A stretch of 64,000 nucleotides of DNA from Mucilaginibacter paludis DSM 18603 (GCF_000166195.2 NZ_CM001403.1:248001-312000); one strand, 5' to 3'; shown: positions 8,481-16,569, counted from the first letter of the stretch. Translations and numbers: made by a program. Notes: a model not told the origin generated them from the sequence alone.

Positions 8481-9545
8481 ATGAAACAAGGTACACAATT
8501 AGATTTTAGCGGACAAACTATTTTTGTTGGCATAGATGTACACAAGAAGTCCTGGAAGGTCAGCCTTCGCAGCACCCATATGGAGCTAAAGACGTTTTCC
8601 CAGGAACCTTCACCTAAGGCCTTAAGCGGGCATCTACAACAGAACTATCCTTCGGCCGATTACAGGCTCGTTTACGAAGCCGGTTTTTGCGGCTTTGGCT
8701 ATCAGCGACAGTTTAGTGAGCTGGGGATGTCCTGCATCGTCGTAAATCCTGCCGATGTCCCGCTGACAGACAAGGAAAAGCAGCGCAAATCAGATACGGT
8801 CGATTGCCGGAAACTCAGTAAAACATTAAGTGAAGGAGCCCTGAAAGGTATCTTCGTGCCTGGCATCGAGCAACAGGATGACCGCGGTATTATCCGTGTT
8901 TACCAGCAAATGATCAAAGATCAGACACGCTATAAGAACCGAATAAAAGGATGGCTTAACTTCCAGGACCAGTCGGTGACGGTAGACACCGATAAATACT
9001 GGTCGAATCATTATATCTGCCTGCTCAAGGCCCTTTGCTTGCCTTCATCAGCACGGATCAACCTGGATATTCTGCTACAGGGATACCAGCAGACCCGTAT
9101 CATGGTACTCACAGCCACCAGGGAAGTCAGAGCCCTATCCAGGCAGCCACGTTATCAACAAATTATAAAACTGATCCGGACCATCCCCGGTATAGGCGAG
9201 ATTACCGCCTTATTATTTGTCACAGAGATCGGCGACATTGAACGCTTTGATTCCCTGGATGCCTTGTGTGGATATATAGGCTTGGTACCGGATATGCATA
9301 GTTCCGGCGATCAAAAAATCATATTGGGGCTCACTAAAAGAGCTCATCATCAATTACGGGAGAAGCTTATCGAGGCCTCTTGGATAGCTGTCAGGCTCGA
9401 CCCGGCCATGACGCTGGCTTTCAATAACCTTTGCAAAAAAATGAAAAAGAATAAGGCCATCATCAGGATAGCTAAAAAAATGCTCAACCGGATACGGTTC
9501 GTTATGAAGAATCAAAAACCTTACGTAACTTCGGTTGTCAAATAA
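8481..9545 (+). CDS. IS110 family RNA-guided recombinase (transposase)
   Basis: 354 residues. N-terminal DEDD (RuvC-like) domain with FVGIDVHKK (Asp19), LVYEAGF (Glu66) and KSDTVDCRKL (Asp105, Asp108). C-terminal Transposase_20 domain with the helix-hairpin-like TIPGIGEITALLFVTEIGD (about 234-252) and the GLVPDMHSSGDQK block, where Ser274/Ser275 holds the catalytic serine of the family. The two domains are joined by a coiled-coil-like linker. Known IS110 enzymes recombine a circular element with a target chosen by a bridge RNA; the candidate RNA lies directly downstream (9570-9830). All expected residues are present, so the enzyme looks active. Confidence 0.95.
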   Translation: MKQGTQLDFSGQTIFVGIDVHKKSWKVSLRSTHMELKTFSQEPSPKALSGHLQQNYPSADYRLVYEAGFCGFGYQRQFSELGMSCIVVNPADVPLTDKEKQRKSDTVDCRKLSKTLSEGALKGIFVPGIEQQDDRGIIRVYQQMIKDQTRYKNRIKGWLNFQDQSVTVDTDKYWSNHYICLLKALCLPSSARINLDILLQGYQQTRIMVLTATREVRALSRQPRYQQIIKLIRTIPGIGEITALLFVTEIGDIERFDSLDALCGYIGLVPDMHSSGDQKIILGLTKRAHHQLREKLIEASWIAVRLDPAMTLAFNNLCKKMKKNKAIIRIAKKMLNRIRFVMKNQKPYVTSVVK

Positions 9546-9569
9546 GTCCACAAGGACAAATGCCTGATA

Positions 9570-9830
9570 AAGCCGGTTTGGTTTTTTTATGAAATGGGCA
9601 AACCGAAGCGAGGGATCTGCGGCCCGAAAGGTGTCTGCTATACAAAAGGTTACGGGTTGCCCTTTTATCCAAATAATTTGAACGCGATCCTGCAGCCTGC
9701 AAAGTGTCTGCTTATAGGAGGTTAGCTGGTCATTTATCAACGCATTAAAATAAAAATTCGTGAAGGTTTTTTTAGCCATTCAGTGAACAGGATAAATAAA
9801 AAGCCTCCTTTGACAGAGGCCTTTATCCGT
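9570..9830 (+). ncRNA. Candidate bridge RNA of IS110 copy 1
   Basis: The segment holds two homologous loops. Loop 1 (9610-9651): GAGG-GATC, then TGCGGCC...GTGTCTGC, then CAAAAGGT. Loop 2 (9682-9723): ACGC-GATC, then CTGCAGCC...GTGTCTGC, then ATAGGAGGT. In loop 1, CAAAAGGT (9643-9650) is identical to the left target flank at both insertions, and GAGGGATC pairs with the right target GGTCCCTC with one G-U. In loop 2, ATAGGAGGT (9714-9722) is identical to the IS right end plus core, and ACGCGATC pairs with GGTCGTAT (core plus IS left end) with two wobbles and one mismatch. Hairpins flank the loops: CGGTTTG/CAAACCG (9574-9605) and GGATAAA...TTTATCC (9790-9828). RNA limits are estimates. Confidence 0.65.
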
Positions 9831-10091
9831 GGTTCAGCAAATCATATTGCTGGCAGGTTGCTCCTCAGCAGCGCCTGTTTCCTCTTTTGATTTGCACTGG
9901 AAAGTTAAACAAACAGGGCCATGCTTTGACCAAAAATATTTAAAACATTTAAGCAATACGTGTTATAACCCCTTTTTAAGCCCTTTTGCCTCGTTTACCT
10001 TGCATATTTCATCATAGGAGGTCCCTCCTCGCGTCGGGATGACATGATGGAGAGAAGTTTAGCATTAACAATCAACAGCTTAGCAGCAATT

Positions 10092-10390
10092 CATTATAAA
10101 TAATGGCCCCGGCCAACCAGAGAAAAAACAAGAATGACATTTGAACCTTATAGATTACTATGCACAGATAGGAAATGTGCGCAAAAGCCCGACTGCACGC
10201 CGGGCCGGGAGCTGGCCTGTGGGTGGAAGGATCGGGCAGTCTTGACTTTTTGGTTACTTTTGTGTCAAGACAAAAGTAACAGCCCTTCCCGCGGCGACTG
10301 AGCGGGCCGATGTTCTAAGTTAAGAATACTGATTTTCAGAGCAAAAATAAAAGCACTAATAATCAATAACTTAAGATGATTTCATTATAA
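10092..10390. repeat. Dispersed intergenic repeat, copy R3
   Basis: Directly follows R2 and shares its CATTATAAA boundary. Carries GGCCCCGGCCAACC, the GACTGCACGCCGGGCCGGGA block, GGATCGGGCAGTCTTGAC, a perfect hairpin GTTACTTTTG (10254-10263) / CAAAAGTAAC (10271-10280), and CCCGCGGCGACTGAGCG, and ends in TTTCATTATAAG. It lacks the segment with the IS110 target (GGTCCCTCCTC), so it is a shorter form of the family. Confidence 0.85.
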
Positions 10391-10470
10391 GTTGCCAGCA
10401 AATAACTTTAATAAGATGATAGCTATGGCGTACATTTTACTACCGTATCTATCTATTCTAAATAATATTG

Positions 10471-10478
10471 TATTTTTG
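10471..10478 (+). promoter_or_regulatory. Bacteroidota -7 box of the antitoxin gene
   Basis: TATTTTTG, a TAnnTTTG match, ends 5 bases before the ATG at 10484. The AT-rich stretch before it has no clear -33 TTG. Confidence 0.4.
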
Positions 10479-10483
10479 TTTTA

Positions 10484-10723
10484 ATGACAACGCTAATTGT
10501 AAATATTAAAAACAAAAAAACTGAAAAGGCCATAAAAGCCATTCTGGATGCTTTTGGTTTAGACTACAATATAGAACAACATCCTGATTCAGCAGGCAAG
10601 TCAACTCATAAATCCGAAGAATTGATTTATAATCGCCTGAAAAAATCTATAGAAGAAATCAAACTGTACAAAGAAGGAAAAATTGAACTCCAGGATGCAA
10701 ATGTTTTTTTAGCTGAATTATAA
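10484..10723 (+). CDS. Putative antitoxin of a type II toxin-antitoxin pair
   Basis: 79 residues, charged, with an N-terminal beta-strand start (MTTLIVNIKNKK), a predicted helical middle and a C-terminal EEIKLYKEGKIELQDANVFLAEL. The last part resembles the tail of small Bacteroidota antitoxins preceding RelE/ParE toxins (helix, then K-x-G-K-I/L). The following sequence in another frame encodes the beginning of such a toxin (10713-10769), which supports the antitoxin role. Family name not recognised with certainty. It sits next to a dispersed repeat, a typical place for a mobile TA pair. Confidence 0.55.
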   Translation: MTTLIVNIKNKKTEKAIKAILDAFGLDYNIEQHPDSAGKSTHKSEELIYNRLKKSIEEIKLYKEGKIELQDANVFLAEL

Positions 10724-10769
10724 GGTTGTAATCACCTCCGAATTTACTAAAGAAGCAAAAAAACACGCC
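10713..10769 (+). pseudogene. Remnant of a RelE/ParE-type toxin gene
   Basis: The frame overlapping the antitoxin stop reads NYKVVITSEFTKEAKKHA, the standard opening of RelE/ParE superfamily toxins (first beta strand, then helix with F-x-K-E-A-K). After about 18 codons the similarity stops and the frame runs through the 3' end of the opposite fructosamine kinase gene. No ATG/GTG/TTG start is present in this frame near the front (a CTG is at 10713, after a TAG). The toxin is therefore truncated and very probably dead, leaving the antitoxin alone. Confidence 0.5.
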
Positions 10770-10786
10770 CAAAACCAGATAAATAA

Positions 10787-11650
10787 CTACACGTACCCTG
10801 CCAAACCATCCCTCACCTGCCCTAAATACCCGGCTCCAAATAAATTCAAATGCAGCAGTAAGGGATAAAGGTTCCATAAATCGAGCCTTTGCTCCCACCC
10901 TTTGGCTAAGGGGAAACTTTCGTGGTAGCTCCGGTAAAATTGCCGGCCAAAGCCGCCAAACAAAGTGGTCATGGCGATATCGAATTCGCGATGCCCGTAA
11001 CTAACCGCCGGATCTATCAGATAAGGCGCATCATCGTTAGCAATGATATAGTTACCGCTCCACAGGTCGCCGTGGATTAACGAAGGCTTTTCTTCTTCAA
11101 ACAAACCGGGTAACCGTGCATAAAGTTTCTCAAAAAACTGCTCATCCCTGTTACTTAACAAGCAATTGTCCACAGCTATCTTCACCATCGGCATCAGGCG
11201 TTCCCCGGTATAAAAAGCGGCCCAGGTATCATGCTTTATGTTTGATTGCTTTAACGACCCCATATAGTTGTCGCCGTCAAAGCCAAAAGCTTCTGCGGAG
11301 TGCGTGTGCATAGCTGCCAGCTGCTGCCCTAAATGGTTAAAAGACGACTGTGACGGGCGTTTACTTTCTATCCACTCAAGCACCAAAAAACTCTCTTCGC
11401 CGGCATCATCAAAAAACAAAACATTGGGGATAGCTATGGTGGCGGTAGCAGCTATGGTTTTTAAGCCGGTAGCTTCGCAGGCAAACATCTGGGGGAACTT
11501 GCTTTTGCTATTCACCTTAACCACATACTTTTTTTGCGCTGTTTGCAAACTGTAAACCTGGTTGATGCTGCCGCCACTCATCGGCGAAGTATTGATAATT
11601 AATTCGCTTAAACGTTGCTCAATAATAGATACCACTAACGCTGATAACAT
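10787..11650 (-). CDS. Fructosamine kinase family protein
   Basis: About 287 residues with an aminoglycoside-phosphotransferase-like kinase fold. Visible motifs are YVVKVNSK (ATP-binding Lys in the N-lobe), FLVLEWIE (hinge), LIHGDLWSGNYI (catalytic HGD-x-W-x-x-N) and YLIDPAVSYGHREFDIAM (the metal-binding D with PAV-x-YGHRE, diagnostic of fructosamine-3-kinase/ketosamine kinase). It phosphorylates sugar adducts on proteins or small molecules, allowing deglycation. An upstream in-frame ATG (11731) would add 27 residues of poor quality, so ATG 11650 is chosen. Its 3' end faces the toxin remnant. Confidence 0.9.
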   Translation of the reverse strand: MLSALVVSIIEQRLSELIINTSPMSGGSINQVYSLQTAQKKYVVKVNSKSKFPQMFACEATGLKTIAATATIAIPNVLFFDDAGEESFLVLEWIESKRPSQSSFNHLGQQLAAMHTHSAEAFGFDGDNYMGSLKQSNIKHDTWAAFYTGERLMPMVKIAVDNCLLSNRDEQFFEKLYARLPGLFEEEKPSLIHGDLWSGNYIIANDDAPYLIDPAVSYGHREFDIAMTTLFGGFGRQFYRSYHESFPLAKGWEQRLDLWNLYPLLLHLNLFGAGYLGQVRDGLAGYV

Positions 11651-11834
11651 GTTGTATCTTTTAGAATAAATATAAACATTGCAGTATTTTAAAGCAGACA
11701 AGGGTAAAGAAAACGCCCTACAGCAAAGCATTCAATTATCAATAGTTTAAATTCTGTATAACCGGGATACTGTGCGCTTTTTCATCAAAGTTAAGTAATT
11801 GTTTAAGCCGCTTATAAATATCGGTGTAAAAAGC

Positions 11835-11842
11835 TATTTTTG
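11835..11842 (+). promoter_or_regulatory. Bacteroidota -7 box of lepA
   Basis: TATTTTTG matches TAnnTTTG and ends 7 bases before the ATG at 11850. This also argues that the longer reading frame from 11799 is not the real start. Confidence 0.45.
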
Positions 11843-11849
11843 CCACTCA

Positions 11850-13637
11850 ATGAAGCACATCCGTAATTTTTGTATCATCGCCCATATCGACCACGGTAAA
11901 AGTACACTTGCCGACAGGTTGTTAGAATATACCAACACCATTACCCAGCGCGAATCGCAAGCTCAACTGCTTGACGATATGGACCTGGAACGCGAACGCG
12001 GCATCACCATTAAGAGCCACGCCATCCAGATGGACTATATGCTGAACGGGCAAAAGTATGTATTAAACTTAATTGACACTCCCGGACACGTGGATTTCTC
12101 GTACGAGGTATCGCGCTCCATAGCCGCCTGCGAAGGCGCCCTATTGATCGTTGATGCATCGCAAGGTATCCAGGCCCAAACCATATCCAACCTTTACCTG
12201 GCTTTAGAAAACGACCTGGAAATTATCCCGGTGCTAAATAAAATGGACCTGCCCGGCGCTATGCCCGAAGAGGTTAAGGACCAGATTGTTGAACTGATTG
12301 GTTGCAAACGCGAAGATATATTGGCGGCATCGGGTAAAACCGGCATGGGCGTTCATGAAATACTGGAAGCTATTGTTGCCCGTGTGCCCCCGCCGGTTGG
12401 CGACCCGGAAGCACCTTTACAGGCGCTGATTTTCGATTCGGTATTTAACTCTTTCCGCGGTATCATCGCTTACTTTAAGGTGGTGAACGGCGAGATCAGG
12501 AAGGGTGATAAAGTAAAATTCTTTGCTACCGAAAAGCAATACATTGCCGATGAGGTTGGTACTTTAAAGTTAAACCAACTACCCAAGGATGTGATTAAAA
12601 CCGGCGACGTAGGTTATATCATCTCGGGTATCAAAGAGGCCCGCGAGGTTAAGGTTGGTGATACCATTACCAATGTGGCCCGCCCTTGCGAAGCCGGTAT
12701 ACAAGGTTTTGAAGAGGTCAAGCCGATGGTATTTGCCGGTATTTACCCGGTTGATACCGATGAATATGAAGAGTTGCGCGAGGCTATGGCCAAGTTGCAG
12801 TTAAACGATGCATCACTGGTTTTTGAGCCGGAATCATCTGCGGCTTTGGGCTTCGGCTTCCGTTGCGGTTTCCTCGGGATGCTGCACATGGAGATTATCC
12901 AGGAGCGTTTAGAGCGCGAGTTTGATATGACGGTGATTACCACCGTACCCAACGTATCGTACATTGCCCATACCACCAAAGGCGATGAACTGGAGGTAAA
13001 TAACCCATCTGATCTGCCCGACCCAAGCAAGCTTCAGTTTGTTGAAGAGCCTTATATCAGGGCTAACATTATCACCAAGTCGGAATTTGTTGGGCCGGTA
13101 ATGTCGCTGTGTATCCAGAAACGGGGAACCATCGCTAACCAATCCTACCTCACGTCAGACCGTGTTGAACTGGTATTTGAAATGCCGATGGGCGAAATTG
13201 TATTTGATTTTTACGACAAGTTAAAAACCATCTCCAAGGGTTATGCTTCGTTCGATTATACGCAGATAGGTTACCGCCAATCGGATCTGGTCCGTTTGGA
13301 TATTCGCCTTAATGCTGAACCTGTGGATGCCTTATCATCATTAATTCACCGCAGCAACTCGTACGATTTTGGTAAAAAGATCTGCGAAAAGCTAAAGGAG
13401 TTAATCCCACGTCAGCAGTTTGAAATCATTATCCAGGCATCTATCGGTGCTAAGATTATCGCCCGCGAAACCGTGAAGGCTTTACGTAAGGATGTTACCG
13501 CCAAATGTTACGGTGGTGATATATCGCGTAAGCGTAAACTGTTGGAGAAACAGAAAAAAGGTAAAAAACGCATGCGCCAGGTAGGTAATGTTGAAATACC
13601 GCAATCGGCCTTTATGGCGGTGCTGAAATTGGATTGA
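11850..13637 (+). CDS. lepA: Elongation factor 4 (back-translocating GTPase LepA)
   Basis: 595 residues, the normal LepA length. GTPase G1 AHIDHGKST (about 11-19), switch region [11 protein letters not shown] (about 49-59), G3 DTPGHVDF (about 77-84) and G4 NKMD (about 131-134), then EF-G-like domains and the LepA-specific C-terminal domain with [20 protein letters not shown]. It binds ribosomes and promotes back-translocation or late assembly steps. The start is set by the -7 box and by family length; an in-frame ATG at 11799 would add 17 atypical residues. Highly conserved single-copy gene, no anomalies. Confidence 0.97.
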   Translation: MKHIRNFCIIAHIDHGKSTLADRLLEYTNTITQRESQAQLLDDMDLERERGITIKSHAIQMDYMLNGQKYVLNLIDTPGHVDFSYEVSRSIAACEGALLIVDASQGIQAQTISNLYLALENDLEIIPVLNKMDLPGAMPEEVKDQIVELIGCKREDILAASGKTGMGVHEILEAIVARVPPPVGDPEAPLQALIFDSVFNSFRGIIAYFKVVNGEIRKGDKVKFFATEKQYIADEVGTLKLNQLPKDVIKTGDVGYIISGIKEAREVKVGDTITNVARPCEAGIQGFEEVKPMVFAGIYPVDTDEYEELREAMAKLQLNDASLVFEPESSAALGFGFRCGFLGMLHMEIIQERLEREFDMTVITTVPNVSYIAHTTKGDELEVNNPSDLPDPSKLQFVEEPYIRANIITKSEFVGPVMSLCIQKRGTIANQSYLTSDRVELVFEMPMGEIVFDFYDKLKTISKGYASFDYTQIGYRQSDLVRLDIRLNAEPVDALSSLIHRSNSYDFGKKICEKLKELIPRQQFEIIIQASIGAKIIARETVKALRKDVTAKCYGGDISRKRKLLEKQKKGKKRMRQVGNVEIPQSAFMAVLKLD

Positions 13638-13653
13638 TGAGTATAGCGTAATA

Positions 13654-13724
13654 CGTATTGCGTATTGCGACTTAAATTAGATCATATATATCAGTATTGC
13701 AGATTGATCTCAATACGCAATACG
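13654..13724. repeat. Inverted repeat between lepA and folD
   Basis: CGTATTGCGTATTG (13654-13667) and CAATACGCAATACG (13711-13724) are perfect 14-base complements separated by 43 bases. Each arm is itself a doubled CGTATTG step, and partial copies (ATACGTATTG, CAATACGAA) flank it. There is no T run, so a classical terminator is unlikely; it may be a repeat or RNA structure between the genes. Confidence 0.6.
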
Positions 13725-13740
13725 CACATCTCAATACGAA

Positions 13741-14622
13741 ATGAATTTACTCGACGGAAAATACGTATCAGAAAAACTTAAGGGTGAAATTGCCGAACAG
13801 GCGGCAGCATACCTGGCGCAAACCGGGCGTAAGCCACATTTGGTTGCGGTGCTGGTTGGGCACGATGGCGGCAGCGAAACGTATGTGGCCAGCAAGATGA
13901 AGAACTGCGAGAAGGTGGGTTTTAAATCGAGCCTGGTGCGTTATGAGGCTGATGTTACCGAAGAAGAGCTATTAGCCAAGGTTGCCGAGTTAAATGCTGA
14001 TGCTGATATTGATGGCATTATTGTACAGTTGCCCTTGCCTAAACACATCGACCCGGAAAAAGTAACCGAAAGAATTGATCACCGTAAGGATGTTGATGGT
14101 TTTCACCCGGTAAACCTGGGCCGTATGCAGCGCAATCTGCCATCGTTTATTCCCGCTACTCCTTATGGCATTACGCTGATGCTGAAAGAATACGGCATTG
14201 AAACCGCCGGTAAACATTGCGTGGTGATTGGGCGTAGCAATATTGTGGGTTCGCCGATGAGCATTTTAATGGCGCGCAATACTACACCGGGTAACTGCAC
14301 GGTAACCATTTGCCACAGCCGCACTCCTGATATTAAAAAGTTCACCCTGGATGCCGATATCCTGATTGTGGCCATAGGCAAAAAGAATTTTGTTACTGCC
14401 GATATGGTTAAGGATGGCGTTGTAGTTATTGACGTAGGCATGAACCGTGAAACATCAGCCACTAACAAATCGGGTTACAAACTTTACGGTGATGTGGATT
14501 TCGACGGCGTTGCACCCAAAGCATCCTGGATAACACCGGTACCGGGCGGAGTTGGTTTAATGACCATTATCGGTTTGCTGAAAAACACGCTGGCTTCGGC
14601 AAATAAGGAAGTTTATAGTTAA
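13741..14622 (+). CDS. folD: Bifunctional methylene-THF dehydrogenase / methenyl-THF cyclohydrolase
   Basis: 293 residues. Catalytic region with [13 protein letters not shown] (Tyr and Lys of the active site), [14 protein letters not shown] and [13 protein letters not shown]; Rossmann-type NADP site with [15 protein letters not shown]-terminal [18 protein letters not shown]. All family signatures are intact. It interconverts 5,10-methylene- and 10-formyl-tetrahydrofolate in the cytosol. ATG 13741 lies just after the inverted repeat; no other in-frame start is better. Confidence 0.97.
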   Translation: MNLLDGKYVSEKLKGEIAEQAAAYLAQTGRKPHLVAVLVGHDGGSETYVASKMKNCEKVGFKSSLVRYEADVTEEELLAKVAELNADADIDGIIVQLPLPKHIDPEKVTERIDHRKDVDGFHPVNLGRMQRNLPSFIPATPYGITLMLKEYGIETAGKHCVVIGRSNIVGSPMSILMARNTTPGNCTVTICHSRTPDIKKFTLDADILIVAIGKKNFVTADMVKDGVVVIDVGMNRETSATNKSGYKLYGDVDFDGVAPKASWITPVPGGVGLMTIIGLLKNTLASANKEVYS

Positions 14623-14661
14623 GCTAAACGAGCGGCTTATCCGGCAAAAGCAACTTGATGT

Positions 14662-14710
14662 AAGAGTCAAATAAAGGATGGGATACTTCCCCTCACTCCA
14701 TTTGACTCTT
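14662..14710. terminator. Hairpin between folD and the broken Rieske gene
   Basis: AAGAGTCAAAT (14662-14672) and ATTTGACTCTT (14700-14710) form a perfect 11-bp stem with a 27-base loop. It lies between two convergent genes, as expected for a bidirectional terminator, but T runs are weak. Confidence 0.45.
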
Positions 14711-14724
14711 GCATCTTAACTCTG

Positions 14725-14991
14725 TTATTTTCCGCCAAACAACTTGCTGATCAAATCCCAGCGGGAAGAAACGCCCACATACACTCCGTTGCTCCTTATT
14801 TCAACCGGATAGGTTTGAATATAATCGCCCTGGCCTGCGCTCCCCCGGCCTGTATGGATATCGTACGAAAACCGGTGAACCGGACATACCAGTTTCCCAT
14901 CCTTGCACCAGCCGTAGCTAATATCCTCCCCGGCATGCGGGCATCTGGCCGATAGGGCATTTACCTCGTTATCAACGCCAACAAGGCAAAC
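14725..14991 (-). pseudogene. Rieske [2Fe-2S] protein, C-terminal fragment
   Basis: The minus strand reads CLVGVDNEVNALSA, then RCPHAGEDISYGWCKDGKLV, then CPVHRFSYDIHTGR, ending ISKLFGGK-stop at 14725. The two half-sites C-P-H and C-P-x-H are the ligands of a Rieske-type cluster; a small ferredoxin of the NirD/BphF kind is implied. The gene is cut by the IS3-family element at 14992-16488. Removing the element and one copy of the AAC duplication restores a single 114-residue frame with the fragment at 16492-16569. The iron-sulfur domain lies wholly in this fragment, but it has lost its start. Confidence 0.88.
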
Positions 14992-15033
14992 TGTCTAGTC
15001 CTGAAATAGGTTTACACATTAAATAAACCAAAA

Positions 15034-15357
15034 ATGGAATATAAAAATGTGTCAGCAATCCTTTATGATCATAATGAAGGAGGATTAGGTTACCGTATAT
15101 TAGCAGCGAAGTACGGAATAAGCCGTGATCAAGTACATCGTATTGTGATGTCAAAACATAATAAGCCAAAAAAAGCCAGAGAAATAGTCCGGGTGGTGAA
15201 GGAAGAATTACCGATACCTGATGACATAAATCTACTGAAAAAGGAATTACGCGAGGCGCGGCTAAAGATCGAGTTGCAGGATTTTATGCTCGATATATCC
15301 AGTAAGGAGCTCGGCATCGACCTGCGAAAAAAACATGGCACCAGGCAGTCCAAATGA
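15034..15357 (+). CDS. IS3 family transposase OrfA (HTH subunit)
   Basis: 107 residues with an N-terminal helix-turn-helix (LGYRILAAKYGISRDQVHRIV, in two pieces about residues 16-36) and a C-terminal leucine-zipper-like helix (DINLLKKELREARLKIELQD). It binds the IS ends. The slippery heptamer A-AAA-AAA (15327-15333) is in the right phase for -1 frameshifting; after the slip the frame reads TWHQAVQMKMQ straight into OrfB, so an OrfAB fusion transposase is expected. Confidence 0.88.
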   Translation: MEYKNVSAILYDHNEGGLGYRILAAKYGISRDQVHRIVMSKHNKPKKAREIVRVVKEELPIPDDINLLKKELREARLKIELQDFMLDISSKELGIDLRKKHGTRQSK

Positions 15358-16256
15358 AAATGCAAAGTTGCCCACGCGGTCTTCGTGGGTTTTGCAGACT
15401 GCTTGGTCATTCACCGCAGGCGTACTATCAGCACCAGAAATTGTCAGGCAAAAAATCGCTTGAGGAGGACCTGCTTATCCAGCAAGTACTCTATCACCGT
15501 ACTTTTCAGCCTCGGCTTGGATGCCGGAAACTGCATGTGATGATGGAACCATTTATGGAAGGTCATGACATGTATATATGCAGGGATCTGCTTTTTGACT
15601 TGTTGCGGGAAAATGATTTACTGATTGTAAAGAGAAGGCGCAGTCAGCCCCAAACAACAGATTCCAATCACTGGATGAAGAAATATCCCGACCTTATAAA
15701 GGACATCAGGTTAAGCCGCGCAGATGAGTTATGGGTAAGTGATATTACCTACATACGTCTGAGAAAGAAGAAGTTCGCTTACCTGAGCCTGATAACGGAT
15801 GCTTATAGCCGTAAGATTGTTGGCTTCTGTATGCATATTGATTTGTCGGCAGAGGGGCCGCTGACAGCCTTGGAAATGGCGTTAAAAGGGAGGGCAAGCG
15901 ATAAGCCATTAATACATCATTCCGATCGTGGCTCACAATACTGTAGCGACGGCTATGTAACCTTATTAAAATCTAATACTATCAATATCAGCATGACCCA
16001 AAGCGGCAACCCCAAAGACAACGCTATTGCAGAAAGAGTGAACGGGATACTTAAACAGGAGCTGCTTGAAGATGCTTATTCGAATAGTAATCAAGCGCAG
16101 TGTTCGGCAAAAATAGCCATCGATATTTACAACCGGATGAGGCCGCACAGCAGCGTGGATATGATGACACCGGAAAAGGCGCACACGCAAACCGGCCCGA
16201 TCAAGCGCCGGTGGAGAAATCTGCTTAACCATCCGACAGCAAAAGTGATGGCATAG
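15354..16256 (+). CDS. IS3 family transposase OrfB (DDE integrase core)
   Basis: 300 residues: HTH_21-like segment (RTFQPRLGCRKLHVMM), then the retroviral-integrase core with LWVSDITYIRL (first Asp), LIHHSDRGSQYCS (second Asp) and PKDNAIAERVNGILKQEL (Glu), i.e. a complete DDE triad. It starts in a 4-base overlap with orfA in the -1 frame, so most product is likely made as an OrfAB fusion. The C-terminal NRMRPHSSVDMMTPEKA is also typical of IS3. Confidence 0.92.
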   Translation: MKMQSCPRGLRGFCRLLGHSPQAYYQHQKLSGKKSLEEDLLIQQVLYHRTFQPRLGCRKLHVMMEPFMEGHDMYICRDLLFDLLRENDLLIVKRRRSQPQTTDSNHWMKKYPDLIKDIRLSRADELWVSDITYIRLRKKKFAYLSLITDAYSRKIVGFCMHIDLSAEGPLTALEMALKGRASDKPLIHHSDRGSQYCSDGYVTLLKSNTINISMTQSGNPKDNAIAERVNGILKQELLEDAYSNSNQAQCSAKIAIDIYNRMRPHSSVDMMTPEKAHTQTGPIKRRWRNLLNHPTAKVMA

Positions 16257-16401
16257 CTTTTAAACAAAAAGAAAGGAGATAACAAAAAGAAAAAAAGAAG
16301 CAAAAAAAGAAAAACGTGTTGGAATATGGAAAACTGAAGGAGTTTCCCACATTCCAACACTACAAGCAAACAACAACAGTTATTCTTTATCTTTATAAAA
16401 C

Positions 16402-16482
16402 TGTAAACCCATTACAGGACTAAAATAAAGTGTAAACTTGAAACAGGATTAATCAGTAAAATGTGTAAACCTTTTTCAGGAC
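16402..16482 (+). repeat. Three iterated transposase-site-like motifs at IS3 right end
   Basis: TGTAAAC-N6-CAGGA occurs three times on the plus strand, at 16402, 16431 and 16464, each with exactly six bases between the half-motifs. The last copy is part of the terminal inverted repeat; the left end has one copy (as TCCTG-N6-GTTTACA). The fixed spacing suggests protein-binding sites rather than chance. Confidence 0.65.
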
Positions 16483-16491
16483 GTGACAAAC

Positions 16492-16569
16492 GGCAACCTT
16501 ACCCGCTTTTACTTTTTTGATGAACGGATATTTCAAATCACTAATATCCAAAACGTTATACCACTTCAT
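16492..16569 (-). pseudogene. Rieske protein, N-terminal fragment
   Basis: Starting at ATG 16569 the minus strand reads MKWYNVLDISDLKYPFIKKV then KAGKVAV, and stops being the Rieske gene at the IS3 target duplication. Together with 14725-14991 it forms the interrupted gene. It begins 6 bases after the stop of the lipoprotein gene upstream on the same strand, so the two were an operon. Confidence 0.85.

Larger units (their letters stand above)
8381..10023 (+). mobile_element. IS110 family (IS1111-like) insertion sequence, copy 1
   Basis: Element of about 1.64 kb with one recombinase gene, a 100-bp left end and a 474-bp non-coding right end. Comparing with the empty site in repeat R4 (20461-20490) fixes the junctions: GGTC occurs at both ends (8377-8380 and 10020-10023) and once in the empty site. 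Subterminal inverted repeats TATGTATGAAAT (8382-8393) and ATTTCATCATA (10006-10016) are present. The long 3' non-coding end and subterminal inverted repeats fit the IS1111 subgroup. The second copy (54246-55887) is virtually identical, differing by the stop codon (TAA/TAG) and one G in the 3' region that I could see. Confidence 0.92.
8202..10099. repeat. Dispersed intergenic repeat, copy R2 (split by IS110 copy 1)
   Basis: Left part 8202-8380, right part 10024-10099, with the IS110 element in between. The left part starts CATTATGAGTAACG and is shortened: the central block between GGCCAGGAGCT and AGCGATTGACAATCAG is missing. The IS joins after GCAAAAGGTC; the right part resumes with CCTCCTCGCGTCGGGATGAC and ends in ATTCATTATAAATAATGG, which is also the start of copy R3. 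R2 and R3 are therefore a tandem pair sharing one boundary motif. Confidence 0.85.
14992..16488 (+). mobile_element. IS3 family insertion sequence
   Basis: 1497 bp. Terminal inverted repeats begin TGTCTAGTCCTGAAATAGG on the left and, read inward from the right end, TGTCACGTCCTGAAAAAGG; 26 of 29 bases match, and the element starts TG and ends CA as IS3 elements do. It is flanked by AAC on both sides (14989-14991 and 16489-16491), a 3-bp target duplication within the usual IS3 range. It contains overlapping orfA and orfB with a slippery A7. All parts look intact, so this is probably a recent, active copy. Confidence 0.93.

Noticed and set aside
8204..8575. Minus-strand frame across the repeat/IS110 boundary, and its counterpart at 54177-54440
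   Set aside because: Antisense to the IS110 recombinase start and extending into repeat DNA; not a gene.
9829..10017. 62-residue plus-strand frame in the IS110 3' end, present in both IS copies
   Set aside because: It lies in the structured non-coding end, has no ribosome-binding context or known motif, and its conservation is explained by the near-identity of the two IS copies.
13654..13724. Attachment site or integron-like element between lepA and folD
   Set aside because: The inverted repeat is perfect but there is no integrase, gene cassette or second copy in the window; kept only as an inverted repeat.
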